From the NCBI RefSeq assembly GCF_022271435.1, contig NZ_JAFIQY010000001.1, positions 434,001 through 498,000 on the forward strand: a DNA stretch of 64,000 nucleotides. Direction: 5' to 3'. This stretch comes from Streptomyces monomycini (GTDB lineage Bacteria > Actinomycetota > Actinomycetes > Streptomycetales > Streptomycetaceae). Within the stretch, counting starts at the first letter, position 1; every line of letters starts with the position of its first letter. Both the position numbers and the translations under genes were made by a program. The notes under the pieces were generated by a model. The model saw only the letters and a program-made list of their open reading frames with translations, was not told where the DNA came from and did not search any database. Of the stretch, positions 16,965 through 25,867 are shown piece by piece.

Positions 16965-17939
16965 TCACTTGGCCATGGCCTTCTCGATGTCGTCCAGGAC
17001 GGACAGGGCCGCGAGGCCGCCGCCGAGGCTGGTCCACTTGGAGCCGTCGACCTCGGTGGCGTGGCCCTCGCGGACCGCGCGGAGCTGACGGTAGGCGGGC
17101 TTGGTCTTCAGCTCGGCGAACAGGTCGGCGTCCTTGCCCTTGGCGGCGAGGGTCCCGATGAACAGCCGGTCGCCGTCGATCTGCTGGATGTCCTCGTCGC
17201 TGATGGGGGTGGAGTGGCCCTGGCCGCGCTCGTTCTGGATGCCGGGACGCTTGAAGCCGAGGTTCTTCAGGACGTCGCTGATGAACACGCCCTGCTGCAT
17301 CACGGCGGTGCCCTTGGCGGAGTAGCGGGCCACGGAGACGGTGGCGCCGGCGCGCGGGCCGAGCTTCTTCTTCAGGGCCGCGGCCTTGTTCTCGTAACCC
17401 GCGAGGAAGGTCTTGGCCTCGTTCTGCTTGCCGAGGACCCGGCCGGTGAGGTCGAGCGCCTTCTTCCAGTCCTTGTCCTTGCCGATGGTGACGACGGTCG
17501 GCGCGACGGCCTTCAGCTGCTGGAGCACTTTCGGGTCGGCGAGCTGCCCAGCGAGGATGACGTCGGGCTTGGCGCGCAGCACCTTCTCGATGTCCGGGCC
17601 GGTGACGGCACCGACGACCGGTATGTCCCCGGCCCGGCCGGCGAGGTACTCGGGGGCGCCCTTCTGGCCGCGCCCGGCGGTCAGACCGATCGGCTTCACC
17701 CCGAGGGCCAGCGCGGAGTCGAGGTCCATCTCGCTGAGCGCGACCACCTTGGCGGGCTTGGCGGGGACCTCGACCTCGGTGCCGGTGGCGTCGGTGACGG
17801 TGACCTTGCCGGCGCCGCCGGTCTTCGCCTGCCCGGAACCGGACTCGTCTCCTCCGCAGGCGGTGAGGGCCAGCGCCAGGGCGGTGGTGACGGCGGCCGC
17901 CGCGGTCCGGCGGACGCGCGGCAGGGTGTGCGTGGACAT
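16965..17939 (-). CDS. Siderophore-binding lipoprotein of an ABC importer
   Basis: 324 residues from ATG 17939, with GGAG upstream. The lipoprotein signal ends in the lipobox LTAC (Cys28), followed by a glycine/serine spacer. The mature protein has the FepB/FhuD-type substrate-binding fold: VVALSEMDLDSALALGVKPI, IEKVLRAKPDVILAG, VAPTVVTIGKDKDWKKALDL. It would bind ferri-siderophore outside the membrane and hand it to the FecCD permeases. It is divergent from the first permease, and both flank the iron box at 18064. The carrier protein and NRPS follow on the same strand after 157 bases with no supported gene. Confidence 0.87.
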   Translation of the reverse strand: MSTHTLPRVRRTAAAAVTTALALALTACGGDESGSGQAKTGGAGKVTVTDATGTEVEVPAKPAKVVALSEMDLDSALALGVKPIGLTAGRGQKGAPEYLAGRAGDIPVVGAVTGPDIEKVLRAKPDVILAGQLADPKVLQQLKAVAPTVVTIGKDKDWKKALDLTGRVLGKQNEAKTFLAGYENKAAALKKKLGPRAGATVSVARYSAKGTAVMQQGVFISDVLKNLGFKRPGIQNERGQGHSTPISDEDIQQIDGDRLFIGTLAAKGKDADLFAELKTKPAYRQLRAVREGHATEVDGSKWTSLGGGLAALSVLDDIEKAMAK

Positions 17940-18063
17940 GTCTGTGGTCTCCGAGTGGTGAAGTCCGGCGCCGGGACGGCGTTTGACGGAACAGCGAGTG
18001 CCGGGCATGCCGGGACGACCCCGGCGTCCGGGCCTGTCGGGCGACGGAAGCCCCGGTCAGGCC

Positions 18064-18082
18064 TTAGGTTAGGCTAACCTTA
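18064..18082. promoter_or_regulatory. Iron box between binding-protein and permease genes
   Basis: TTAGGTTAGGCTAACCTTA differs from the 19-base consensus only near one end, the best of the three boxes in the window. It lies between divergent genes and so can control both. Its right end abuts or overlaps the first possible permease start, ATG 18082. Confidence 0.9.
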
Positions 18083-19170
18083 TGTTGGTTGCGCAAGAGG
18101 CCGGGCCCCCCGTGGGCGACACCCAGCCCCCTCCGTCACGGGCGTCCGGTCACCGCCGGCGCATCCTGACCGCCGCGGTCGCCCTGACCGTGCTGCTGGC
18201 CGTCCTGATGCTGCTGTCCCTGCTCATCGGCACGGGATCGAGCCCCCTCGCGCGCGCGTGGGACTTCCTCATGGGCGACCCGACGGCCCGCGCCGACGCC
18301 CAACTCCGGCTCGCCGTCCTCGACGTACGGCTCCCGCGGACCCTCGCCGCCGTCCTCGTCGGTGTCTCCCTCGGCGCCGCAGGCTGCCTCCTCCAGGCCG
18401 TCACCCGCAACCCATTGGCCGAAACCGGACTGCTCGGCGTGAATTCCGGCGCCGCGCTCGGCGTCGTCGTCGGCCTCACCTACTTCGGGGTGAACTCCTC
18501 CTACGCCCTGCTCGGCTGGGCGCTCGCCGGCGGCATGGCCGCCAGCGCGGTGGTCCTGCTGCTGGCCGCCTCGGGCCGGGCCGCGGCGTCCCCGCTGCGG
18601 CTGGTGCTCGCCGGCTCCGCGCTCGGCGCCACCTTCCACGGCATGACCTCCTACGTGCTGCTCAGCACCCAGTCCACCTTCGACACGTTCCGCTACTGGA
18701 CCATCGGCTCCCTGGCGGGCATCAAGACCTCGGACACCTACCCGCTGGTCCCCCTTGTCGCGGCCGGCCTGCTGATCGCCTTCGGCGCCGCCCGCCCGCT
18801 GGCCGCCCTCGCGCTCGGCGACGACAGCGCGCGGTCCCTGGGACACCGCCCCGGGCTGGTCCGCGTGGTCGTCGCGGGGGCGGTGACCCTGCTGGCCGGG
18901 TCGGCGGTGGCGATCGCCGGCCCGATCGCCTTCCTCGGCCTGATGGCCCCGCACGCCGCCCGCACCGTCACCGGCCCCCGGATCGCCGCACAGCTCGCCC
19001 TGTCGGCGCTGATCGCCGCCGATGTGATGATCGCGGCGGACATCTTCGCCCGGGTCGCCATCCGTCCCTGGGAGACCCCCGTGAGCGTGCTCCTCGCCTT
19101 CGTCGGCGGGCCGTTGCTGATAGGGATCGCCCGCTCCCGGCGGATGTCCACCGCAGGAGGCACGGCATGA
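18082..19170 (+). CDS. FecCD-family iron-siderophore permease, subunit 1
   Basis: 362 residues if ATG 18082 is used. This start abuts the iron box and has no ribosome site, so translation may be leaderless or begin at GTG 18112. About nine to ten membrane segments and typical FecCD phrases are visible: VRLPRTLAAVLVGVSLGAAG, LLQAVTRNPLAETGLLGVNSG, GPIAFLGLMAPHAAR. It forms the inner-membrane channel for ferri-siderophore import with the next gene. The overlap ATGA with the second permease indicates coupling. No ATPase gene follows, unlike standard fecBCDE operons. Confidence 0.88.
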   Translation: MLVAQEAGPPVGDTQPPPSRASGHRRRILTAAVALTVLLAVLMLLSLLIGTGSSPLARAWDFLMGDPTARADAQLRLAVLDVRLPRTLAAVLVGVSLGAAGCLLQAVTRNPLAETGLLGVNSGAALGVVVGLTYFGVNSSYALLGWALAGGMAASAVVLLLAASGRAAASPLRLVLAGSALGATFHGMTSYVLLSTQSTFDTFRYWTIGSLAGIKTSDTYPLVPLVAAGLLIAFGAARPLAALALGDDSARSLGHRPGLVRVVVAGAVTLLAGSAVAIAGPIAFLGLMAPHAARTVTGPRIAAQLALSALIAADVMIAADIFARVAIRPWETPVSVLLAFVGGPLLIGIARSRRMSTAGGTA

Positions 19171-20363
19171 CGGAACCGGCACACGGAGCGTCGTCGGAGC
19201 CGGCCACGGACGGCCGGAAGGCTGCTGTCCCCTCCCCCGCGGACCTCGCGACCCGCACAGCTCCCGCAGCTCCCACAGCCCCCGCTACGGCCGTCACTTC
19301 GGACGCGGCCCCCGCCGCCGACGTCACGCCGCCCGACAGCCTCGTCCTGCGGACCGGCGCCTTCTCCTGGCTCTTCCCCCGCCGGGGCTCACTGGTCGCC
19401 GTCGCGCTCGGCGTGCTGATCCTGGTCCTGGTCGCGCTGGGTACGTTCGCCAGCTCCACCGGCATGAGTCTTTCCGAGACGCTCGCCGGCCTGTCCGGCA
19501 CGGGCGACCCCGCGACGGTGATGCTCGTCCAGGACTTCCGGCTGCCCCGGATCGCCGTCGGCGTCCTGGTCGGCGCGGCACTGGGCATCGCCGGCTGCCT
19601 CACCCAGACGCTCGCCGGCAACCGGCTCGCCACCCCCGACCTCATCGGTGTGAACGAGGGCGCCACCGCGGCCGTCGTCGCCTCCGTCGTCGGCTCGTCC
19701 ACCGGCATGATCGGCGAGTGGTGGCTCGGGCCGGTCGGCGCGGTGCTGGCCGCCGCGCTGGTGGTCCTGTGCGCGGGCGGCGCGGGCCATCGGGGGCACC
19801 GCGTCCTCGTCGTCGGCATCGGCGTCTCGACCGTCGTCGGGGCCGTCACCGACCTCGTCATGTCCCGCCAGAACGACAACACGGCCGGTGGCGTCTTCCT
19901 GTGGACGGTCGGCAGCCTCAGCGGGCGCGACTGGTCGGTGGGGACGCCGCTGCTGCTGATCCTGCTCGTGCTGCTCCCGTTCGCCCTCGCCGCCGGGAAC
20001 CGGCTCCAGCTGCTGCGCTTCGACGACGACACCGCCGCCGGGCTCGGTGTACCCGTACGGCGGATCCGCGCACTCGCCCTGGCGCTCGCGGTGGTCCTCT
20101 CCGGCGTCGCCGCGGGCATCGGCGGCCCCATCGCCTTCGTCGCCCTCGCGGCTCCCGTACTGGCCGACCGCCTCGGCGGCCGGGCACGCGTGCCGGTACT
20201 GGCCTCCGGCCTGGTGGGCGGCGCGCTGATCGCCGGCGCCGACGCGCTGGGCCGGGTGATCGCCCCCGTGGAGATTCCGGTGGGCGTGGTCACCAGTGTG
20301 CTCGGCGGTCCCTTCCTGCTGTGGGTCCTCTTCCGCCCGGACCGGGGCGCCAGCCGGCCGTAG
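19167..20363 (+). CDS. FecCD-family iron-siderophore permease, subunit 2
   Basis: 398 residues from ATG 19167, overlapping the previous stop by four bases, with AGGAGG upstream. An unusually long alanine/proline-rich cytoplasmic tail (about 1-65) precedes the FecCD membrane domain (QDFRLPRIAVGVLVGAALGI, LIGVNEGATAAVV, GVPVRRIRALALALAVVLSG, GPIAFVALAAPVLADRL). It pairs with subunit 1 as a heterodimeric permease. It must borrow an ATPase encoded elsewhere, since neither neighbour is one. The transport group ends here. Confidence 0.87.
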   Translation: MTEPAHGASSEPATDGRKAAVPSPADLATRTAPAAPTAPATAVTSDAAPAADVTPPDSLVLRTGAFSWLFPRRGSLVAVALGVLILVLVALGTFASSTGMSLSETLAGLSGTGDPATVMLVQDFRLPRIAVGVLVGAALGIAGCLTQTLAGNRLATPDLIGVNEGATAAVVASVVGSSTGMIGEWWLGPVGAVLAAALVVLCAGGAGHRGHRVLVVGIGVSTVVGAVTDLVMSRQNDNTAGGVFLWTVGSLSGRDWSVGTPLLLILLVLLPFALAAGNRLQLLRFDDDTAAGLGVPVRRIRALALALAVVLSGVAAGIGGPIAFVALAAPVLADRLGGRARVPVLASGLVGGALIAGADALGRVIAPVEIPVGVVTSVLGGPFLLWVLFRPDRGASRP

Positions 20364-20709
20364 GAGCCGGTGCCGTGCGCGTGGCGGTGGCCACTGCGCC
20401 CGGGTGCCAGGTGTACGGCGGCCGGTGTCCCGCGTCACCGACGGACCACGGAAGTACCGCCTTTCCCTGTCCGCGCCCTTGCCGGAGCGCTACCGTGAAG
20501 GGAGCACCGTGAGGCCGTCCAGAGCCGGGTGGAACCGGCCGCCGTGACGGCTTCGGACGGGCGAGGTGAGAGGCGAGGCGGCCAGCGGTTCCTGTCAGCG
20601 GGCATCAGCGGTCCCGGAGACCGGACTTCCTTCTCCCACCGCCGCGGGAGCGCGCCCGGACCCCGCAGCCACGTCGTGGAGGCGGGAGCCTGCCGATCGG
20701 CGGCCCTTC
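20364..20709. other. Intergenic stretch before the second GAF-ANTAR pair
   Basis: 346 bases with no supported gene. A frame runs open from 20566 into the next gene but lacks a ribosome site and a family-like N-terminus. The region should hold the promoter of the GAF-ANTAR pair. I saw no strong hairpin after the permease stop. Confidence 0.4.
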
Positions 20710-21441
20710 ATGCCCGCGACCGAACGTGAGGCGCGCATCGCCGAAACGGTGCGCGACCTGGTACACCGCAGCGCGGATTTCGATCCGCTGGAACTGCTGC
20801 ACGATCTGACCGAACACGCGACGGCCCTGCTTCCGGTGGCCGGAGCCGGTGTCACCGTCCTCGACGACCTGGGGCGGGTGGAGTACGCGACCGCCTCCGA
20901 CGAACGCTGCCGCCGCCTGGAAGAGGTCCAGATCGAACTGGACGAGGGGCCCTGCCTCGACGCCACCCGCGGCGGCACCGCCCTGGCTCCGGCCCCGCTG
21001 ACCGGCCCGGCGGCGATGCGCTGGCCCCGCTTCGCCCGCCGCGCCCGGCGCGTCGGCGTCACCGTGGTCTCCGCGGTCCCGCTGCGCACCCCCGGCTTCA
21101 CCGCCGGCGCCCTCAACCTGATGAGCGGCCGGGAGACGGAGGTACCCACCGCCAACGACCTGCGCGTCGCCCAGGCACTGGCCGACGCCACCGCCGCCTG
21201 CTTCGGCCACCAGCACGATCTGCACGACCAGGCCGTCCTCATCCAGCAGCTGTCCACCGCGCTGGACAGCCGCCTGGTGATCGAGCAGGCCAAAGGGGTG
21301 TTGTCCGAGCGGCTGCGGGTGAGCCTGGACGACGCCTTCGCCCGGCTGCGCGCACACGCCCGAGCCCGGCAACTCAAACTCACCGACCTGGCGGCGAGCG
21401 TCGCCCAGGGCTCGGTGCCCTCCGAACTGTCCGAGCCGTGA
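20710..21441 (+). CDS. GAF-ANTAR antitermination regulator
   Basis: 243 residues from ATG 20710 (MPATEREARIAETVRDLVHR). A GAF sensor domain (about 25-165) includes VEYATASDERCRRLEEVQIE and DEGPCLDATR. The C-terminal ANTAR domain has the canonical IEQAKGVLSERLRVSLDDAF. The predicted role is ligand-controlled transcription antitermination. It is the canonical member of a pair; the atypical member follows at 21525 after 83 bases. Its counterpart is 1651-2430. The best ribosome-site candidate (GGAGGCGGGAG) is some 20 bases upstream, so the start is a little uncertain. Confidence 0.82.
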   Translation: MPATEREARIAETVRDLVHRSADFDPLELLHDLTEHATALLPVAGAGVTVLDDLGRVEYATASDERCRRLEEVQIELDEGPCLDATRGGTALAPAPLTGPAAMRWPRFARRARRVGVTVVSAVPLRTPGFTAGALNLMSGRETEVPTANDLRVAQALADATAACFGHQHDLHDQAVLIQQLSTALDSRLVIEQAKGVLSERLRVSLDDAFARLRAHARARQLKLTDLAASVAQGSVPSELSEP

Positions 21442-21524
21442 TGAAACGCCGGCCGGGCGGACCGTGCCCCCTGCGCAGCGGCGACGCCGAGCGCACCTGC
21501 CACGCCCGCCACGAGAGGTAGATC

Positions 21525-22238
21525 ATGCCACGCGCCGAGTTGGAGATGCTCTTCGACCGGTTGCGCCAAGCGGCGCGCTCCGGTCAGGGCCTGAACGGCG
21601 TGAGCCCGGGGACCGCCGCACGACTGCTCGGACACGACGCCCTGACCCTGTGCCTGGCCACTCCCCGCGGCCACCTGGAGCTCCTGTGGTCCGACGACGC
21701 CGCCGAACAGCTCGGCCCGGCCTTGGACGACCTGCAGTACACCCTCGGTGAAGGACCCACCCTGGAAGCGCTCCGCACCGGCCGTACCGTCACCGAACCC
21801 GACCTGAGGAACACGCCCGTCGGCCGCTGGCCGCAATTCCTGCCCGCCGCCGCCCGTAGCGATGTCCGTACGGTGGTGGCCGTCCCGCTGCTCCTGGGCC
21901 TCGTACCCGTCGGCGTCCTGACCGCTTACCGCACCCGGCCCGGTGCCCCGAGCGCCCAGCAGGTGGAGGCGACCGACCGTTTCGCGCGGGCCGCGCTGAA
22001 TCTGCTGCTGTACACCTCCCCCGCCCGGCTGCTCACCGGTGAGCACGGCGCCGGGCTGACCTTGCACCGCGCCGAGGTCCACCAGGCCACCGGCGTCCTC
22101 GCCGTCCAGCTACGTGTCGCCCTCGACCAGGCCCTCCTGCGGCTGCGTGCCCACGCGTACTCCCAGGACCGCGCCCTCCTCGACGTCGCCCGCGACATCA
22201 TCGCGCACCGCCTGCGCCTCGACAACGGCTCGTCGTGA
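21525..22238 (+). CDS. GAF-ANTAR regulator with atypical ANTAR motif
   Basis: 237 residues from ATG 21525 with GAGAGG upstream. GAF domain at about 20-165: LGPALDDLQYTLGEGPTLEA and VGRWPQFLPAAARSDVRTVV. C-terminal ANTAR-like helices have VHQATGVLAVQLRVALDQAL in place of the IEQAKG core. The same substitution is present in 2487-3176, and both genes sit beside a canonical GAF-ANTAR gene. Gene order is reversed between the two loci: canonical then atypical here, atypical then canonical there. The function is inferred from the family only. Confidence 0.8.
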   Translation: MPRAELEMLFDRLRQAARSGQGLNGVSPGTAARLLGHDALTLCLATPRGHLELLWSDDAAEQLGPALDDLQYTLGEGPTLEALRTGRTVTEPDLRNTPVGRWPQFLPAAARSDVRTVVAVPLLLGLVPVGVLTAYRTRPGAPSAQQVEATDRFARAALNLLLYTSPARLLTGEHGAGLTLHRAEVHQATGVLAVQLRVALDQALLRLRAHAYSQDRALLDVARDIIAHRLRLDNGSS

Positions 22239-22421
22239 CGGTCCGGGCACGGCCGGGTTCCCGCAGGTGCAGCCGGAGTACGACGGGCACCGCACCCCGG
22301 CTCTGCCGGGGTGCGTCGCTCCGCCGACCACCCGGGTGCCCCGGAGAATATGCGAGCCCCGGGGGGAACGGCTGTGCTGGAGGTCCAGCTACCGTCTCCC
22401 CCGTACCCAGGAGTGATCCGC

Positions 22422-22631
22422 ATGCGCGTACGTCTCACCCTCGCCGGCGCGGTGCTCGCCGCGGCCGTCGTGCTGCCCGCGGCGTCCGCCGCCGTGGCCG
22501 ACGACAGCCCGGCAGGCACCGCCCCGAAGACCGGCGTCGGCCCCGGCGCCGGTCCGGCCGGCACCGAGTTCGGCGCGGTGCCCCAGGGCAACCGGGAACT
22601 CGTCGGCCGCATCATGACCGGCCTCGCCTGA
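22422..22631 (+). CDS. Small secreted peptide, hypothetical
   Basis: 69 residues from ATG 22422, with CAGGAG upstream. A clear signal peptide (MRVRLTLAGAVLAAAVVLPA, cleavage after ASAAVA) leaves a mature part of about 42 residues, rich in Gly, Pro and Ala. The mature part ends with a helix-like stretch, GNRELVGRIMTGLA. It has no cysteines and no known motif. It may be a small exported structural or signalling peptide. It is separated by 183 bases from the ANTAR gene and is convergent with the methyltransferase. Confidence 0.7.
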   Translation: MRVRLTLAGAVLAAAVVLPAASAAVADDSPAGTAPKTGVGPGAGPAGTEFGAVPQGNRELVGRIMTGLA

Positions 22632-22711
22632 GCCCGCCCCGCCGTTCGGACACGGCACGCGACCGGGCGGAGGTGCCGGCCGGTCCGGAGACACCGGCAG
22701 GCGCGAGAGCA

Positions 22712-23458
22712 TCAGGCGGCGCGAAGGCGGAAGACCATGTCCGGGGCGTCGCCCTCCACGGCTGCGCCGTCCGCGCTGGTCACCGACACCGTACGCAGCC
22801 CGGCTCCGGCGGCGAGTTTCTCGAAGCCGGAGCGGGTGTACCAGTGCAGCAGCCACGGACGCTCCACGACGGTGGGCCCGTCGGGGCCGTGACGTTCGTA
22901 GCGCAGCACGGCGGTCCTGGTGCGCGCGATCTCGTCGCGCTCCTCCGACACCATGGAGAACCGCAGCTCGGCGCCGTCGTCGGCGGGGGCGGTGCGGACC
23001 TGACCGATCCGGTCGGCGGGGGTCGGCGGCGGGACGTGCAACGGGATCAACGCGGTGCCGTCGTCGGCCAGGTGACGGCGGATGCCGTGCAGAGCGGCCG
23101 CCGCGACGCTGTCGTCCGGCAGCAGGTTGAAGGTGGGCCCGGCCAGGAAGACCGCCCGGAACCGGCGTGACAGGCTGAGCGCTTCCATCCGCTGGTGGTG
23201 GACGGTGACGGTGAGGCCCGCCGCGTCGGCCCGGCGGCGGCAGCGTTCCAGCATGTCGGCAGAGGAGTCGACGCCTTCGACGTCCAGCCCGGCGCGGCGC
23301 AGCGCGAGCAGCGGATCACCGTCTCCGCAGCCCAGTTCCAGGGCCGGGCCGTCCACTTCGCGGAGGAAGGCCGCATAGATCTCGGGATCCGGGGAGAACG
23401 ACCGCAACGGGGCGAAGGACTCGGCGACGAGGCCGGTGTAGAAATCAGCTGGGTGCAC
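22712..23458 (-). CDS. SAM-dependent methyltransferase (class I)
   Basis: 248 residues from GTG 23458 (HPADFYTGLVAESFAPL). The Rossmann methyltransferase fold shows motif I LELGCGDGDPL (about 40-50), an acidic strand-2 end (VEGVDSSADML), and FRAVFLAGPTFNLLPDD as motif IV-like. The frame is open to ATG 23575 and would add 39 basic residues; neither start has a strong ribosome site, so the start is uncertain. It lies 133 bases downstream of the SDR gene on the same strand. It may be a tailoring enzyme of the terpenoid cluster, although small-molecule methyltransferases of this class are generic. Confidence 0.8.
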   Translation of the reverse strand: MHPADFYTGLVAESFAPLRSFSPDPEIYAAFLREVDGPALELGCGDGDPLLALRRAGLDVEGVDSSADMLERCRRRADAAGLTVTVHHQRMEALSLSRRFRAVFLAGPTFNLLPDDSVAAAALHGIRRHLADDGTALIPLHVPPPTPADRIGQVRTAPADDGAELRFSMVSEERDEIARTRTAVLRYERHGPDGPTVVERPWLLHWYTRSGFEKLAAGAGLRTVSVTSADGAAVEGDAPDMVFRLRAA

Positions 23459-23591
23459 GGACGTTCGCCGGCCCTTTCGGTGGAGGATCGGCTTCGCGGA
23501 CCGGAGCCGAGGGCCGCTGCCGCGCGGGTGACGGCAGCGACCGCCGACGCAGCGTAGGTGCCGCGAGATCAACATCGCCAGCGGTTAATGC

Positions 23592-24377
23592 CTACTTGGC
23601 GAGATACCCGCCGTCCACCACGTGGTCGCTGCCGGTCATGTACGAGGCGTCGTCGGACACCAGGAACGCGATGAGGGCGGCGACCTCGGCCGGCTGCGCG
23701 ATGCGTTGCAACGGGACGGAGGCGATGAGGTGGTCGGTGCTCCCGGGCGGCAGCGAGGTGACCATCGGGGTGCCGACGACGCCCGGTGACACGGACAGGA
23801 CCCGGATGCCGTGGTTCGCGTACTCGCGGGCCGCGGTCCGGGTGAGGGCGAGGACGCCCTGTTTGGCCGCCGCGTAGGCGGCGTGGCCGCGGAAGGCCGA
23901 ATGGGCGGCGATGGAGGAGAGGTTGACGATGACGCCGCCGGTCGCGGCCATCGCGGGGAGCTGGCAGCGCATCGCGTGGTAGACGCCGTAGAGGTTCACC
24001 TTCGTCACGGTGTCGAAATCGGCGGGGGACAGCTCCGCCAGCGGCGTGAGGGGGCCGCTGATCCCGGCGTTGTTGACCGCGATCCGCAGGCCGTCGCCCA
24101 GGGTGGCGGCTTCCTTGACGACACTGGTGACGCTGTCCAGGTCGGTCACGTCGACCCGGCGGGCCAGGGCGGTGCCGCCGGCCGCGGTGATCTGTCCGGC
24201 CACCCGGGCGGCACCGTCCTCGTCGAGGTCCGCCGCCACCACCACGGCGCCTTCCGCGGCCAGCCGCTCCGCACACACGGCGCCGATTCCGGAGGCGGCG
24301 CCGGTCACCAGGGCGACCCGGTCCCGCAGCCGTCCGGGCCGGGTTCCGTCGTCGGGCATGTGCGGGGGCGTCGGCAT
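23592..24377 (-). CDS. Short-chain dehydrogenase/reductase (SDR)
   Basis: 261 residues from ATG 24377 with GAGGAG upstream. Classical SDR marks: TGAASGIG cofactor motif (25-32), acidic residue in ADLDEDG after strand 2, NNAG near 106, catalytic Ser in NLSSIAAHS, and a YAAAK catalytic pair near 170. The C-terminal SDDASYMTGSDHVVDGGYLA is typical of the family. It probably oxidises or reduces an alcohol/ketone with NAD(P). It sits 98 bases after the P450 on the same strand, as a likely tailoring step for the terpene product. Confidence 0.88.
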   Translation of the reverse strand: MPTPPHMPDDGTRPGRLRDRVALVTGAASGIGAVCAERLAAEGAVVVAADLDEDGAARVAGQITAAGGTALARRVDVTDLDSVTSVVKEAATLGDGLRIAVNNAGISGPLTPLAELSPADFDTVTKVNLYGVYHAMRCQLPAMAATGGVIVNLSSIAAHSAFRGHAAYAAAKQGVLALTRTAAREYANHGIRVLSVSPGVVGTPMVTSLPPGSTDHLIASVPLQRIAQPAEVAALIAFLVSDDASYMTGSDHVVDGGYLAK

Positions 24378-24475
24378 GTGCGGCTCCTCTGGGTGGGGCG
24401 AAGGTGGTGGGGTGCGGTGAAGAGGGCTGGTGCGGGCGGCAACGGACAGGCGCGGTCGAAAAGCGATGGATACGG

Positions 24476-25867
24476 TCAGGTGGTGCGGGCGTGCGCCGTC
24501 AGCGGCAGCCGGTCCGGACGCAGGACGGTGCCGACCAGGGGCCGTACGGGGGCATCGGCGACCGGAACCAGGCGCCGGTCGGCGGTGAACGCGGCCACCG
24601 CCAGGGTCAGTTCCGTCCAGGCGAAGTCCTCGCCGATGCACAGCCGGCTGCCCGCACCGAACGGCAGATAGGTGTGCCGCGGCGGCTTCGCGGCGGCATC
24701 CGCCGGCCAGCGGTCGGGGCGGAAGTGGCCGGGGTCCTCGTACAGTCGCGGGTCGTGATGCAGGGCGTACGGGCTGAAGAAGACCTCGGCGCCCGGGGCG
24801 AGCCGTACGCCGCCGAGCGTGACCGGCCGTACGGCGCGGCGCATCAGCAGCCACGACGGCGGGTGCAGCCGCAGTGTCTCGGTCAGCACCTGCCGTGTGC
24901 GGACCAGTGCGGGCACGTCCTCGAAGCCGGGCGGCCGCCCCGCGAGGACGGTGTCGAACTCCTCGTGCAGGCGCCGCTGGACGTCGGGGCGGCGGGAGAT
25001 CTCGTACAGGGCCCAGGCCAACGAGGCGCTGACGGTGCCGGTGCCGGCCAGGAAGAGGGTGATCAGCTCGTCGGTCACCTCGGTGTCGGTCAGGGCGCCT
25101 TCCGGGCCGCCCGCGAGCAGGAGCATCGAAAGCAGGTCACCGCGGTCCCGGCCGTCGGCACGGTAACGGTCGATGATCCGCTGCTGGACGGCCACCAGCC
25201 TGCGCAGCGGGCCGGCGTCCGGCGGCCGCCAGCCCGGCAGCAGCGGAAGGCGCTGCGCCCAGGCGTGCAGGGGGGACAGGGCGAGGCGCATCGAGTGGTA
25301 TTTGACGGTCAGCCAGTCCGTGACGGCCGTGCGCAGCTCGGGGTCCTGGGGGTCCGCGAAGAGGGTGCGCAGCAGGATGTCGAGGGTCAGACGGTGGATC
25401 TCCGGCACCAGGTCGAGCGGGGTGCCGGGTTCCCAGGCGGCGGCCCTCGCCAGGGAGCGGTCGGACATGACGCGGGCGTAACCGGCGATCCGGTCGTGGT
25501 GGAAGGCGGGCTGCATCGTACGGCGGTGGCGCAGATGGCGGTCCCCGGCAGCCGTGATCAGCCCGTCACCCAGCGGGACGCGCAGGGCGTCGAACATCGC
25601 GCCCTTGTCGAAGGAACGGGCCTGGGCGGTCAGCAGTTCCCGTACCAGCTCGCCGGAGTTGACGACGTGCACCGGCCGCGGGCCGATGTAGACCTTCGTC
25701 ACCGGCCCGTGGTGCCGCTGCTCGCGGACGAAGCGCAGGGCGTCCCGGTGGAACCGCGGGGCGTGCCCGGCCAGCGGTACCCGGCCGGGGGCGACGGGCG
25801 CTCCGGTGGGGGCGTCGGCGGAGGAACGCGCGGGGCGCGCGGCCGGTCCTGCACCGCTCCTGTTCAC
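24476..25867 (-). CDS. Cytochrome P450
   Basis: 463 residues from GTG 25867, overlapping the stop of the cyclase gene by four bases. The I-helix reads LFLAGTGTVSASLAW (about residue 273), the ExxR motif is ETLR, the PERF-like region is FRPDRW, and the haem-binding loop is FGAGSRLCIGEDFAW with Cys410 as iron ligand. The I-helix has AGTGT where AG-x-[DE]-T is usual, lacking the acidic residue. It needs ferredoxin and reductase from elsewhere. Coupling to the cyclase strongly suggests it oxidises the terpene skeleton. Confidence 0.9.
   Translation of the reverse strand: MNRSGAGPAARPARSSADAPTGAPVAPGRVPLAGHAPRFHRDALRFVREQRHHGPVTKVYIGPRPVHVVNSGELVRELLTAQARSFDKGAMFDALRVPLGDGLITAAGDRHLRHRRTMQPAFHHDRIAGYARVMSDRSLARAAAWEPGTPLDLVPEIHRLTLDILLRTLFADPQDPELRTAVTDWLTVKYHSMRLALSPLHAWAQRLPLLPGWRPPDAGPLRRLVAVQQRIIDRYRADGRDRGDLLSMLLLAGGPEGALTDTEVTDELITLFLAGTGTVSASLAWALYEISRRPDVQRRLHEEFDTVLAGRPPGFEDVPALVRTRQVLTETLRLHPPSWLLMRRAVRPVTLGGVRLAPGAEVFFSPYALHHDPRLYEDPGHFRPDRWPADAAAKPPRHTYLPFGAGSRLCIGEDFAWTELTLAVAAFTADRRLVPVADAPVRPLVGTVLRPDRLPLTAHARTT

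Noticed and set aside
23459..23575. Cysteine-containing leader peptide (MLISRHLRCVGGRC) before the methyltransferase
   Set aside because: It resembles Streptomyces attenuator-type leader peptides only loosely, has no ribosome site and runs into the methyltransferase without a stop.
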